This document shows positions 44,430-53,162 of a DNA stretch of 64,000 nt, in pieces (position 1 is the first letter of the stretch; every line of letters begins with the position of its first letter). Position numbers and translations under genes: made by a program. Source of the stretch: Dyella flava (lineage in GTDB: Bacteria > Pseudomonadota > Gammaproteobacteria > Xanthomonadales > Rhodanobacteraceae); the NCBI RefSeq assembly GCF_016904955.1, contig NZ_JADIKE010000025.1, forward strand, positions 1-64,000. Direction: 5' to 3'. Under the pieces are notes generated by a model, which saw only the letters and a list, made by a program, of their open reading frames with translations, searched no databases and was not told where the DNA came from.

Positions 44430-45305
44430 TTAAATGGTGGCGATGATCCGTCCCACCGCCGCCAACACCGCCGCCCGCTGATCATCATCCATTTGCGCAT
44501 TGACGTAATACGCCGTGACCAGCAATGGCTGGCGATTCGGCGGCCACATGATGACGACGTCGTTACGTTGCGTGGTACCCATGCCGGTTTTCTCGCCAAC
44601 CTGCCAGTCGGAGGGCACGCCCGCACGCAGCAGCTTCATGCCGGTGCTGGTTTGCCGCATCCACTCAAGCAATTGTTTGCGTGATGCATCGGATAGTGCG
44701 TGACCAAGCGTCAGCTTTTGCAGATCCGCCAGCATGGCGTTGAGCGTGGTGGTATCGCTTGCAGGATCCGCGCTGGGGCGGTTGAGTTCGGGTTCGTTGT
44801 GATCCAGGCGGGTGATCGAATCTCCCAGCTGCCGTGCAAACGCGGTGACGGCGGCGGAAGGGCCGCCCAGGTGAGCAAGCAACACGTTCGCCGCGGTGTT
44901 GTCGCTGAGTGCTACAGCGGCCTGGCAAAGCTCGGCGATGGTCATGCCCGGCGCCCCTGCGCGCTTGCTGGTGACCGGTGCGTATTCCAGCAGGGCGTCC
45001 TTGCCGAATACCAGGCGTTGATCGAGCTGTTCCTGGCCACGATCGACGCGGGCGAGCACCGCCGCGGCCAGCAGCAACTTGAAGGTGCTGCACATCAGAA
45101 AGCGTTCGTCATCGCGATAACCCGCGCGTTTTCCACTGCCGGTGTCCAGCATGGCGACACCGAGGCGGCCGCCATGCTGGTTTTCCAGTGCCGCGAGTTC
45201 GGCTTTCACGCCGCTTGCCTCGGCAGCCCGCAGTAAAGAGGGACGCCATAGTACGGCGGCCGATGTGCCGATTACGGCGCCTTTCAAGAGGGTTCGACGA
45301 TCCAC
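44430..45305 (-). CDS. Class A beta-lactamase
   Basis: 291 residues. All class A motifs are present: SxxK as MCSTFKLLL (catalytic Ser near residue 73), SDN in ALSDNTAANVLL, the omega-loop Glu in LDHNEPELN, and KTG in GEKTGMGTTQRNDV. The N-terminus DRRTLLKGAVIGTSAAV is a twin-arginine signal, so the enzyme is exported folded to the periplasm. It resembles L2/PenP-type chromosomal enzymes of Xanthomonadales. No ampR-like gene divergent to it; regulation may come from the BaeSR-like system, which is unproven. Tail to tail with the FAD monooxygenase. Confidence 0.93.
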   Translation of the reverse strand: MDRRTLLKGAVIGTSAAVLWRPSLLRAAEASGVKAELAALENQHGGRLGVAMLDTGSGKRAGYRDDERFLMCSTFKLLLAAAVLARVDRGQEQLDQRLVFGKDALLEYAPVTSKRAGAPGMTIAELCQAAVALSDNTAANVLLAHLGGPSAAVTAFARQLGDSITRLDHNEPELNRPSADPASDTTTLNAMLADLQKLTLGHALSDASRKQLLEWMRQTSTGMKLLRAGVPSDWQVGEKTGMGTTQRNDVVIMWPPNRQPLLVTAYYVNAQMDDDQRAAVLAAVGRIIATI

Positions 45306-45541
45306 GGGGTCTCCTTCAGGGGTGTCATGCGCGTCGTGCGCGATCGTTGCATCCTAGTCAAGGATGCGGGCTTCACGCGGTTGAAGTTGGGGCAAAACCA
45401 TGGCTGCGATGAGAGCCCCCTTCGCCGGCCGCGCTTTTGGTATCAAGACACGCGGCTTAATTGGCTCTTGCCAAGCAGCTGTGTGGATGACGTGAATACG
45501 GTTTGGCATTTCCCTCAATCGTCGCAAACGGAGCATGGCAT

Positions 45542-46396
45542 ATGCGCATCACCGGTATGGGTCGACTGTTGTTTGCGTTGTCGTTGTTGGCGCTTGGTGT
45601 GTTTGGTCTGTATTCGGACGACTTTGCGCTCGTCTGGCAGCCGGTGCCTGCAGGTGTTCCCGGCAGAGCGTTGCTGGCGTACGTATCCGGCATCATTTTG
45701 TGTGCGATGAGTGTGGGATTGCTGACACGGCGGACGCTGGTGCCGGCGTCTTTCGTCGCCTGCCTTTACACGCTGGTGTGGCTGCTCGCGCTGCATATTC
45801 CGCATGTCATCGCCCAACCCTTGGTGGAGGGCAACTGGGGAGCGAGCGGTGAGATCATGACGCTGGTGAGTGCGAGCTGGATTCTTTATGCGTCTTCGGC
45901 GACGCCCGGCAGCCGTCTGTACTTTCCATCACTGGTCGGCGCGAAGGCGATCCGCCGCGCGCGGATGCTATTCGCCGTGGGCGTGCCGTTGATTGGTCTT
46001 GAACATTTTATCTACGCATCCGACACGGTGAATCTGGTGCCTGCGTGGTTGCCCGGTCGTCTGGGCTGGGCTTATTTCACCGGTGCTGCGCACATCGCGG
46101 CGGGGCTGGCGATTTTGCTGTCGGTGATACCGCGTCTGGCGGCGGTGCTTGAGACCTTGATGATGGGAATTTTTACGGTGCTGGTGTGGATTCCCGCCGT
46201 GGCCGCCAATCCGGCGCAACGGTTCGATTGGACGGCGTTGTGGATGTCGGCGGTGATTACGGCGGCGGGGTGGGTGGCTGCTGAGTCGTATCGTGGTATC
46301 GGGTATGCAACACAGCGCGCTTTTCCTCCTCTCCCCTCCGGGGAGAGGACTGAGGTGAGGGGCCAACCTCGCGATGAACTATCAAAGAAACATTGA
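45542..46396 (+). CDS. DoxX-like membrane protein with repeat-encoded tail
   Basis: 284 residues from ATG 45542 (GGAG upstream). About eight hydrophobic segments and a pattern such as LLFALSLLALGVFGLYSDDFA and VPLIGLEHFIYASDTVNLVPAW, typical of DoxX-type small membrane proteins. The last 23 residues (PPLPSGERTEVRGQPRDELSKKH in part) are encoded inside the dispersed repeat at 46328-46460, so the original C-terminus was probably lost on insertion. Function unknown; related DoxX proteins are thought to act in redox-linked membrane processes. Confidence 0.6.
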   Translation: MRITGMGRLLFALSLLALGVFGLYSDDFALVWQPVPAGVPGRALLAYVSGIILCAMSVGLLTRRTLVPASFVACLYTLVWLLALHIPHVIAQPLVEGNWGASGEIMTLVSASWILYASSATPGSRLYFPSLVGAKAIRRARMLFAVGVPLIGLEHFIYASDTVNLVPAWLPGRLGWAYFTGAAHIAAGLAILLSVIPRLAAVLETLMMGIFTVLVWIPAVAANPAQRFDWTALWMSAVITAAGWVAAESYRGIGYATQRAFPPLPSGERTEVRGQPRDELSKKH

Positions 46397-46460
46397 CGAG
46401 GTTCTGAATATTTCCGCAAGCGCAGCCCCTCACCCCAACCCTCTCCCCGGAGGGGAGAGG
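46328..46460 (+). repeat. Dispersed palindromic repeat with conserved micro-ORF, copy 1
   Basis: 133 bp with perfect 21-bp inverted ends (46328-46348 and 46440-46460), each end being a hairpin on its own. The core (about 46363-46439) matches the second copy at 57874-58030 in the opposite orientation. A reading frame starting at ATG 46374 encodes MNYQRNIDEVLN followed by AAPHPNPLP, which is also kept in copy 2 with mainly synonymous or conservative changes. Confidence 0.8.
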
Positions 46461-46480
46461 GAGAAAAAAAGCGGTCGGTG

Positions 46481-46999
46481 TTACACCGAACGTCCGGTTT
46501 CAAACAGGAACCACACCCGCCGTTCCGCTTCATCGATCCAGTTTTCCAGCAGGCTGGCGGTCGCCACATCGTTGTATTCGTCACACAGCGCATGCGTCTT
46601 GCGCATGTACTCGGCCACTCGCGCATTGTCCTCGCGCAGCTCGGCGAGCATGTCCTGCGGCGTGACGAAATCCGCATCGTTATCGGAAAGACGCTGCTGC
46701 TTGGAGATCTGCCCGATGGAACGCAGCGTGGTTCCGCCCAGCTTGCGCACGCGTTCGGCGATCGGATCGGTGGTCGCGTAGATTTCGTCGGATTGCTCAT
46801 CCAGCATCAGGTGGTAGTCCCTGAAGTGCGGCCCCGTCATATGCCAATGGAAGTTCTTGGTCTTCAGGTACAGCGCGAAGATATCCGCCAGCAGCGCATT
46901 GAGTTCAGCGGAGATATCGCGCCGTGCATCCTCGCCAAGTGAACTGGGCGTTTTCAGGGGGGCTTTACGCTGTTGCTTGGCTTTGTCTGTCTTGGCCAT
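46481..46999 (-). CDS. dps: Dps-family DNA-binding ferritin
   Basis: 172 residues from the ATG at 46999, with AAGGA 7 bases upstream. The ferroxidase-site pattern of Dps is intact: KNFHWHMTGPHFRDYHLMLDEQSDEIYATTDPIAERV (quoted in parts: NFHWHMTGPHFRDYH, LMLDEQSDEIY, DPIAERV). A Lys/Arg-rich N-terminal tail, AKTDKAKQQRKAPLK, is of the kind used for DNA binding. Twelve-subunit Dps shells store iron, detoxify peroxide and condense DNA in starvation. Convergent with the DoxX-like gene, with the repeat element in between. Neighbours do not reveal an OxyR site. Confidence 0.92.
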   Translation of the reverse strand: MAKTDKAKQQRKAPLKTPSSLGEDARRDISAELNALLADIFALYLKTKNFHWHMTGPHFRDYHLMLDEQSDEIYATTDPIAERVRKLGGTTLRSIGQISKQQRLSDNDADFVTPQDMLAELREDNARVAEYMRKTHALCDEYNDVATASLLENWIDEAERRVWFLFETGRSV

Positions 47000-47200
47000 G
47001 GCAGTTCCTTTCATTTCGGGTGGGGGTCGTTCAAAGGAGATGCTGACGCAGCTTTGTGACCTTAGGCCAGCATCGATATGACAGCAACTGCTTTGCCGCG
47101 GATCGGGCCGGATTTCCAGCGCCTACCGGCATGAATCGTCGTCAGTGTCATCTTTCGTGGTTAGACTGCCAGCCTACGCCGCGAAAGGTGCCGACGTTCT

Positions 47201-49075
47201 ATGTCAGAAGCCGCTGCCATCCCGCTTAAGAAACCCGCCATGCTCCTCGCGGGTGTGGGCGCGCTGGGGGTGGTCTTCGGCGATATCGGCACCAGTCCGC
47301 TGTATACCTTCAAGACCGTGCTGGATATGACGGGCGGCGACAATCCGCACACCATCTACGGCGTGATTTCCCTGCTGATCTGGACGCTGATCGTGGTGAC
47401 CACGATCAAATACGCCGGCTTTGCCATGCGCATCGACAACGACGGTGAGGGCGGCATCCTCGCCCTGATGGCGTTGCTGGGCGTGAAGCGGCACAAGCGC
47501 CCGATGATCGTCGCGGCGGGCCTGTTCGGCGCGGCGCTGATTTACGGCGACGGCGCGATTACCCCGGCGATTTCCGTGCTTTCGGCACTGGAAGGCCTGA
47601 ATATCGTGGAGCCCTCGCTACAACACTATGTGTTGCCGCTGACCGCGTTGATCCTGCTGGCGCTGTTTGCCTTTCAGCCAGCGGGTACGGCCCGGATCGG
47701 GCGCGCGTTCGGGCCGATCATGGCGCTGTGGTTCATCACCATGGCCGTGCTCGGCATCTGGGGCATCGCGAAACATCCGGCTATTTTGTGGGCGCTCAAT
47801 CCCTACTACGGTCTGGCGTATCTGCTGCATAGCGGCGGCGGCGGCTTCCTGGTGCTGGGTGGCGTGTTTCTCTGCGTCACCGGCGCGGAGGCGCTGTATG
47901 CCGACATGGGGCATTTCGGCGCCGGCCCGATCAAGCTGGCCTGGTCCGGCCTGGTTTTTCCGAGCCTGGTGCTCAATTACGCCGGCCAAGGGGCGATCGT
48001 GCTGGCCGGCGCGCCGACCGCGGGCAATATTTTCTATCGCCTGTGCCCGGCAGCGCTGACCGTACCGCTGATCGTCCTTGCCACCATGGCCACCATCATC
48101 GCCAGCCAGTCGATCATCACCGGTGCGTTCTCGATGACGCGGCAGGCGATCCAGTTGGGATGGATGCCGCGCCTGAAGGTGTCGCAAACCTCCGAGGAAG
48201 GCTACGGACAGATCTACGTGGGCGCGGTGAACTGGCTGTTGATGCTGGTGACGATCGGCCTGGCCCTGGGTTTCAGGAAATCCGACAACCTGGCGTCGGC
48301 CTATGGCATCGCGGTATCAGCCACCATGTTGATGACGACCGTGCTGCTGTTTATCGCCATGCGCGAGATCTGGAAGTGGCACCTGGCGGCAAGCATCGTG
48401 GTAGCCGGCCTGTTCTTCGTGGTCGATCTCTCGTTTTTCGCCTCGAACATGACCAAGCTGCTCGACGGCGGTTACGTGCCACTGATGCTGGCCATCCTGG
48501 TGTATCTGGTGATGTATATCTGGCATCGAGGGCTCGTGGCGCTGGGTGCGCGCCTGGGCGAGGATCCGATTCCGGTCGACGCCTTTCTCGACGAGCTCAC
48601 CCGAAGCTGCGTTGCACGCGTGCCGGGCACGGCGGTGTTTCTCACCCGCGCCAAGGCCACCACGCCCGCGGTGATGCAGTTGTACGTCAAGCACACCATG
48701 GCGTTGCACAAGCGCGTGCTGGCAGTGACGCTGGATATTGCATCCGTACCCTACATCGCGCGCCGGGATCGCCTGGCCTTGGCGGAAATCCAGCCGAATT
48801 ACTGGGCAATCACCGCACGCTACGGTTTCATGGAGCGACCGGATATGCCGGCATTGATGGCGCAGATTGCCACTCACGGTTGCCCGATTGATCCGACGCA
48901 GCTGACCTATTTCGTCGGCATGGAAAAGATCGTGGGACGGGAAGGGCCGCAACGTTTGCCGCACTGGATACGCTCGATCTTCACGATCATGCTGCGCAAC
49001 TGTTCGCGCATGACCGATTACCTGCGCATTCCCGCCGAGCAGGTGGTGGATATCGGGCGGCAGGTTTCGATTTGA
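47201..49075 (+). CDS. kup: Kup potassium uptake protein
   Basis: 624 residues, the usual length of Kup. AAAGGTG precedes the ATG. Twelve hydrophobic segments with the family signatures: GALGVVFGDIGTSPLYTFKTV near the N-terminus, KYAGFAMRIDNDGEGGILALMAL, ADMGHFGAGPIKLAW, SMTRQAIQLGWMPRLKV, and a soluble C-terminal domain that ends in a short basic tail. Constitutive low-affinity K+/H+ symport across the inner membrane. Stands alone; no kdp or trk genes nearby. Confidence 0.95.
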   Translation: MSEAAAIPLKKPAMLLAGVGALGVVFGDIGTSPLYTFKTVLDMTGGDNPHTIYGVISLLIWTLIVVTTIKYAGFAMRIDNDGEGGILALMALLGVKRHKRPMIVAAGLFGAALIYGDGAITPAISVLSALEGLNIVEPSLQHYVLPLTALILLALFAFQPAGTARIGRAFGPIMALWFITMAVLGIWGIAKHPAILWALNPYYGLAYLLHSGGGGFLVLGGVFLCVTGAEALYADMGHFGAGPIKLAWSGLVFPSLVLNYAGQGAIVLAGAPTAGNIFYRLCPAALTVPLIVLATMATIIASQSIITGAFSMTRQAIQLGWMPRLKVSQTSEEGYGQIYVGAVNWLLMLVTIGLALGFRKSDNLASAYGIAVSATMLMTTVLLFIAMREIWKWHLAASIVVAGLFFVVDLSFFASNMTKLLDGGYVPLMLAILVYLVMYIWHRGLVALGARLGEDPIPVDAFLDELTRSCVARVPGTAVFLTRAKATTPAVMQLYVKHTMALHKRVLAVTLDIASVPYIARRDRLALAEIQPNYWAITARYGFMERPDMPALMAQIATHGCPIDPTQLTYFVGMEKIVGREGPQRLPHWIRSIFTIMLRNCSRMTDYLRIPAEQVVDIGRQVSI

Positions 49076-49117
49076 ATGGACTGTGGGATACCACCACCCG
49101 CAGCTAGCCCACAAGCT

Positions 49118-49276
49118 TCATGTCACTTCGTCCTCATTTCGGCCGAAGCCGGAATGATCGCGCCATCTCAAACAACGGCTGCCCAATAAACCACCCTGCC
49201 TCACGCCCGGCGGACAGACAAACACGCCGCCGCCGATATGCGTGACGAACGGGTTCATCATGTCGAACTTCGGCAT
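49118..49276 (-). pseudogene. Remnant of a probable DyP-type peroxidase gene
   Basis: A 52-residue frame begins MPKFDMMNPFVTHIGGGVFV and CPPGVRQGGLLG, then loses similarity. The string KFDMMNPFxTHxGGGxFxCPPG resembles the C-terminal heme-pocket part of DyP/EfeB-like peroxidases. The frame is out of context on both sides (upstream stop and shifted tail), so it is a decayed 3' end. A Fur-like box lies just upstream, as expected for an iron-linked peroxidase gene. The family call is tentative. Confidence 0.45.
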
Positions 49277-49300
49277 GTTGCTGCGGTTAAATAAGATTAC

Positions 49301-49319
49301 TACGAATCATTCTCATTAA
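49301..49319 (-). promoter_or_regulatory. Putative Fur box, second copy
   Basis: On the minus strand the sequence TTAATGAGAATGATTCGTA differs at only two of 19 positions from the site at 28482-28500. It lies 25 bases before the peroxidase remnant. Confidence 0.55.
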
Positions 49320-49856
49320 TAATCGTGTGCGGACAAATCAGGGAAAAAGTGACGCGCAGCGTGACAAGCCGCGTGTTTCGGTCGGCGATCCATCGCGTAT
49401 GTTCTTGCGGCATCACGGTGCAAACGCGGCACGGCTGCCTCGCCCAACCAGGTCGCCTCACGCCTGCCACAGCTGAAAACCGCTGCGTTTTCGAGCAGCG
49501 AATGCCGGGTATCTGTCTACATTTCAGCAGCACGACACCACGCACAGCCAGGCATTCGCTGGATGACGTCCGCACGCCGTTTAACGTTTGGACGTCTGTT
49601 TGAAATCCGCCTTCGCCAAGCGTGGCACGCTCCTTGCCTGCCCTCCCTCAAGCAGGCATGCACGGTCACTCAGGAATGAAACGCACGGGTGACACGGCAG
49701 GCCGAATCGTTCAAGCACTCGCGTGTACCGGGGGAATCAGCAATAGATGTTGACGGCATCAAGAACCGACAGGTGTTGAAGGGCGTCGGATCAACACGCT
49801 TCAACAAGCACTTCCGCGACACGCAACTACGCAAAGAGCTCAGTTGAAGGTCTTCC

Positions 49857-51038
49857 GTGACGGATCTCACGATGCAGTTAAACGTCGAGACACTATCGCT
49901 TATCAATGGCTGCCAGGCTTTGGTGCTTGCGCTGATCCTGTGGTTCGGCACGCACGGCGGAAGCATGCATGCCATCAACGGATTGCGCCTGCGCGCGGTC
50001 GCCCTGCTGCTGGAGGCGGGTGGGGACCTGACCCTGTTGCTCGCTTCGAAGATGTCGCCGCTCACCGTGGTGCTGGTGGGCAATAGCCTCAATCTCGCCG
50101 CACAGGCGGTAACGATCATTGCACTGCGGATGGTGCTGCAACGCAATCTGCGCTGGCGCGAGGCGACACTGCTCGGCGCCGCAGCATGGCTAGTGGTGAC
50201 TTATCTGAGCACGGCCCACCCCGATTATGAACTGCGGGTGCTGTGGGGATCGTTCTTTCTTGCCTGCAATAGCGCACTCAATATTTCCGCGCTGCGGGGT
50301 GGTTGCCGCAAGAAAGAGACTCGCGCTCAGTGCCTTTTGCTGTGGACCTATGTGCTGAGTATCGTGCTGCTGGTCTGGCGCAATGTGTCACTGTGGACGC
50401 TTGCTACACCGCCGCACAGCATCAGCGCGCCCGGGCAGGTCAACACCCTTTATGTGTTGCTGTTCGGGATTGCACCCTTGCTGGGCAGCGTCGGCTTTCT
50501 GTTGCTCTATAACGAGATTCTGCAGCGCGAGCTGCATAATCTGGCGCGGATCGATCCGCTTACGGGCGTGATCAACCGGCTTGGCTTGCTGGAGGCATCG
50601 GAAACCTTGCTGGCGCGCGCCCGCCGGAAACACGAACCGGTCGGCGTGTTGTTGATCGATGCTGATCATTTCAAGAGCATCAACGACCGCTTTGGTCACG
50701 ACGATGGTGATCGCGTGCTGCTTGAATTGGTCTCGAATATTCGGCGCGTATTGCGCGCCGGCGATTTGGTCGGGCGTGTCGGCGGCGAGGAATTTCTGGT
50801 GCTGTCGCCGTCCGTCAACGCAGGCGATCTGATGACCTTGGCCGAGCGTATCCGTGCGGCGGTCGAGCGCACTTCGTTTTACATCGCGGGCGAGCGTTAT
50901 GGGCTTACGGTCTCCATTGGCGCCGCCATTGCCGATGACGGTGAGCCCGACATGATGGCGGCCAGGCGCAGGGCCGATATGGCGCTCTACGAAGCGAAGC
51001 GCGCGGGGCGCAACTGCGTGATGATCTCGGCGCATTGA
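49857..51038 (+). CDS. Membrane-bound diguanylate cyclase (GGDEF)
   Basis: 393 residues, GTG start at 49857 (AAGG 8 bases upstream; an ATG at 49872 is an alternative). About six transmembrane segments in the first 190 residues without a recognised sensor fold. The GGDEF domain occupies about residues 225-390, with the substrate and metal Asp in GVLLIDADHFKSINDRFGHDDGD and the active site GGEEF near residue 308, so it is expected to make cyclic di-GMP. An RxxD inhibitory site (about five residues before GGEEF) is not present. Regulates motility or biofilm, membrane-signal input unknown. Confidence 0.88.
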   Translation: MTDLTMQLNVETLSLINGCQALVLALILWFGTHGGSMHAINGLRLRAVALLLEAGGDLTLLLASKMSPLTVVLVGNSLNLAAQAVTIIALRMVLQRNLRWREATLLGAAAWLVVTYLSTAHPDYELRVLWGSFFLACNSALNISALRGGCRKKETRAQCLLLWTYVLSIVLLVWRNVSLWTLATPPHSISAPGQVNTLYVLLFGIAPLLGSVGFLLLYNEILQRELHNLARIDPLTGVINRLGLLEASETLLARARRKHEPVGVLLIDADHFKSINDRFGHDDGDRVLLELVSNIRRVLRAGDLVGRVGGEEFLVLSPSVNAGDLMTLAERIRAAVERTSFYIAGERYGLTVSIGAAIADDGEPDMMAARRRADMALYEAKRAGRNCVMISAH

Positions 51039-51051
51039 TCTGCGGCAGGTG

Positions 51052-51789
51052 CTAACGCGTCGGCTTGCTTGCGACCAGGGTGCCCGGCGCCAGCGTGCCG
51101 AAGCTCACCAGACGCCAGAACCAACTGCCGATGCCACGTGTCAGCGTGAACGGGAACCCGGCGGCGCGCAGCCGCGCAGCATACTGCGGCAGATGGCGAA
51201 TGTCGTCGATAAGTACCTGGCCGCCCGGGCGCAATACACGCACGATTTCGTCGATCGCCTGATCGCGGCCTTCGCGCTGGTAGATGTTGTGGATGGCGGT
51301 GGACGACACCACGATATCGATCGTCTGATCGGCAAACGGTAGCTGGCGCATATCGGCGGTCCGCGTATCGACCCGCGCAGCGACGCCTTCACGTTGCGCG
51401 TTGATGGCCACGGCATCCGGACCATTGCCACTGAGATCCTCGCTCTGCCAGATATCGACGCCGGTGACGTGTCCCTGCGTTGCACGACGCGCCGCCGCAA
51501 CGGCGAACAGGCCCCGGCCACAGCCGATATCGAGCACATGCTCGTTGCCGCGCCAGCTCAGTCGATCCAGCAGCTGTTCGCGCCGACGCACCTTGCCGTA
51601 GCGGCTCGTCCACATCATCGAAACGGCACCGACGGCAAATACCACGCCGATCCATTGCGTACCCTTGATGGTGATCGGCAGCCAGGTAGTGAAGCTCAAG
51701 GCAAACAACACCCAGCAGGCGATGGAACACAACGCGAGATTGCGCACGACCGGCGGCGCATCCAGACCGTACGGAAATAACTGTTTCAT
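51052..51789 (-). CDS. Class I SAM-dependent methyltransferase with membrane anchor
   Basis: 245 residues with AAGGAGG before the ATG at 51789. Two N-terminal hydrophobic spans (LALCSIACWVLFALSFTTW, WIGVVFAVGAVSMMW) anchor the protein. The Rossmann core follows: motif I VLDIGCGRGLFAVAAARR, then VTGVDIWQSEDLSGNG, DMRQLPFADQTIDIVVSST and EIVRVLRPGGQVLIDD. It is a lipid- or small-molecule methylase of the UbiE-like group; the anchor suggests a membrane-located substrate. No operon partner. Confidence 0.82.
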   Translation of the reverse strand: MKQLFPYGLDAPPVVRNLALCSIACWVLFALSFTTWLPITIKGTQWIGVVFAVGAVSMMWTSRYGKVRRREQLLDRLSWRGNEHVLDIGCGRGLFAVAAARRATQGHVTGVDIWQSEDLSGNGPDAVAINAQREGVAARVDTRTADMRQLPFADQTIDIVVSSTAIHNIYQREGRDQAIDEIVRVLRPGGQVLIDDIRHLPQYAARLRAAGFPFTLTRGIGSWFWRLVSFGTLAPGTLVASKPTR

Positions 51790-52206
51790 GACACCCCTCC
51801 TTGGAGCATCATGCTGATCGGCACGACCGGCGCCGTTAAGTGATGTTTGTCATGACATCACGCTGCTTTCCGTCAAGCTCGATCTACAGAACAGATAAGG
51901 GCTGCGGGACAGCGGCCCGCCGAGCAAAGCTGTGCATTTCCGTCCTTACATAAAGCTGGCATATGCCTTTACCCCTTGGCGTGCCTGCGCGTGAGCAGGC
52001 TGGCGGCCGAGGCATGAACGACGTCCACGCGGCCATAAGTCGCAGCGGCCGCGCCGGTCAACGCTCCCCAAACTGACTCGTTTGGTCCATAAGCGTCTTC
52101 ACTACCGGGCGGGGCTTGTGGCAGCCTTCAAATCGGGCGGTACATCGTAGTATCGAAGCGGCGGCCACCAGCCTTCGGACACACTTGCGACAAGGCAGCA
52201 TTACGC
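51790..52206. other. Divergent intergenic region, nothing recognised
   Basis: 417 bases between two divergent genes, the membrane methyltransferase and LpxO-like hydroxylase, so promoters of both should lie here. No clear -35/-10 pair or operator. Confidence 0.45.
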
Positions 52207-52893
52207 ATGAGCCTGTTGTACGACCTGTCAGCCAATGCCGTGCGCCGCATCTACGACGCACGCATCAACACCCCACCGGTACTGGACACCGGCACCTATT
52301 TTCCCGGCGCCGGCAAGTTTGCGGACGCCTGGTCGACGATTCGCGAGGAGGCGCTGGCCATCGCGGCTGAACGCATGCATGCCATACCGCGCTTTCATGA
52401 AATCATGCCCGCGCAGGCGCCGATCTCCGCGAACGATGGCAAGGATTGGCGGCTTTTCATCCTGAAGGTGTATGGCGCCGAGGTCGACAAGAACATGGCG
52501 GCCTGCCCTACGCTGGCGCAAGCCCTGACCTTGTCACCGGATGTGCTGTCGGCGAGCTTGTCGTTTCTGGCTCCGCGCAAACACATTCCACGGCACCGCG
52601 GCCCGTTCCGCGGTGTGCTGCGTTTTCAGCTGGGCCTGTCGGTACCGGTTGATGCTGATGGGCGGCCTGCCGCCGTGCTGTCGCTCAATGATGACGAGCA
52701 CCGCATTGGCGACGGCCAGCACTTGCTGTGGGACGACACGTATCCCCACGAAGTCTGGAACCACAGCGACGAGATGCGCGTGGCCTTGCTGCTGGATGTG
52801 CGGCGGCGCCACATGCCGATGGATATGCGCGTGCTCTCGGGCGCGCTGATCGCCTCGGTCGGCATGGTCGCCCGTTTGCGCGGTGTCGCCTGA
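52207..52893 (+). CDS. LpxO-like aspartyl/asparaginyl beta-hydroxylase
   Basis: 228 residues. The Fe(II)/2-oxoglutarate dioxygenase core is seen in HIPRHRGPFRGVLRFQLGLSVP (first His and the R-x-x-L part) and DTYPHEVWNHSDEMRVALLLDVRR (second His and Arg). The relatives LpxO hydroxylate the 2-position of a secondary acyl chain of lipid A at the inner membrane, a modification that affects peptide resistance. No N-terminal membrane anchor of LpxO type is seen, so it may instead act on another substrate. A diguanylate cyclase follows 270 bases later. Confidence 0.75.
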   Translation: MSLLYDLSANAVRRIYDARINTPPVLDTGTYFPGAGKFADAWSTIREEALAIAAERMHAIPRFHEIMPAQAPISANDGKDWRLFILKVYGAEVDKNMAACPTLAQALTLSPDVLSASLSFLAPRKHIPRHRGPFRGVLRFQLGLSVPVDADGRPAAVLSLNDDEHRIGDGQHLLWDDTYPHEVWNHSDEMRVALLLDVRRRHMPMDMRVLSGALIASVGMVARLRGVA

Positions 52894-53162
52894 GACATGC
52901 GCCTTCGCCCGCCGCATACCCCAGCCTGAACGACTCCAGCCAAAGCCACGCGGCAGGACAAACGGGCCTTGGGTTTTCCACCCATTTGCCGATATATCTT
53001 GTTGGCTCGCCGTCCATTCGACCGGGACGGCGAGAGTCAGTGATCCCTCAGCCAGCCTCCGGCGACGATCGGAGGGCCGCCACGGCTTGCCCCGCGGGCG
53101 GCCATGCCACCCTCGGCAAACTGGATGATCGATCCATCAGGCGGCGGTCCGGAACGATATTG

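Larger units (their letters stand above)
49076..49856. other. Long intergenic region with a gene remnant and a Fur-like box
   Basis: 781 bases. It holds a probable peroxidase remnant (49118-49276) and a Fur-like box (49301-49319), both on the minus strand. The rest, 49320-49856, contains short frames without ribosome sites and nothing recognised. Confidence 0.55.
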
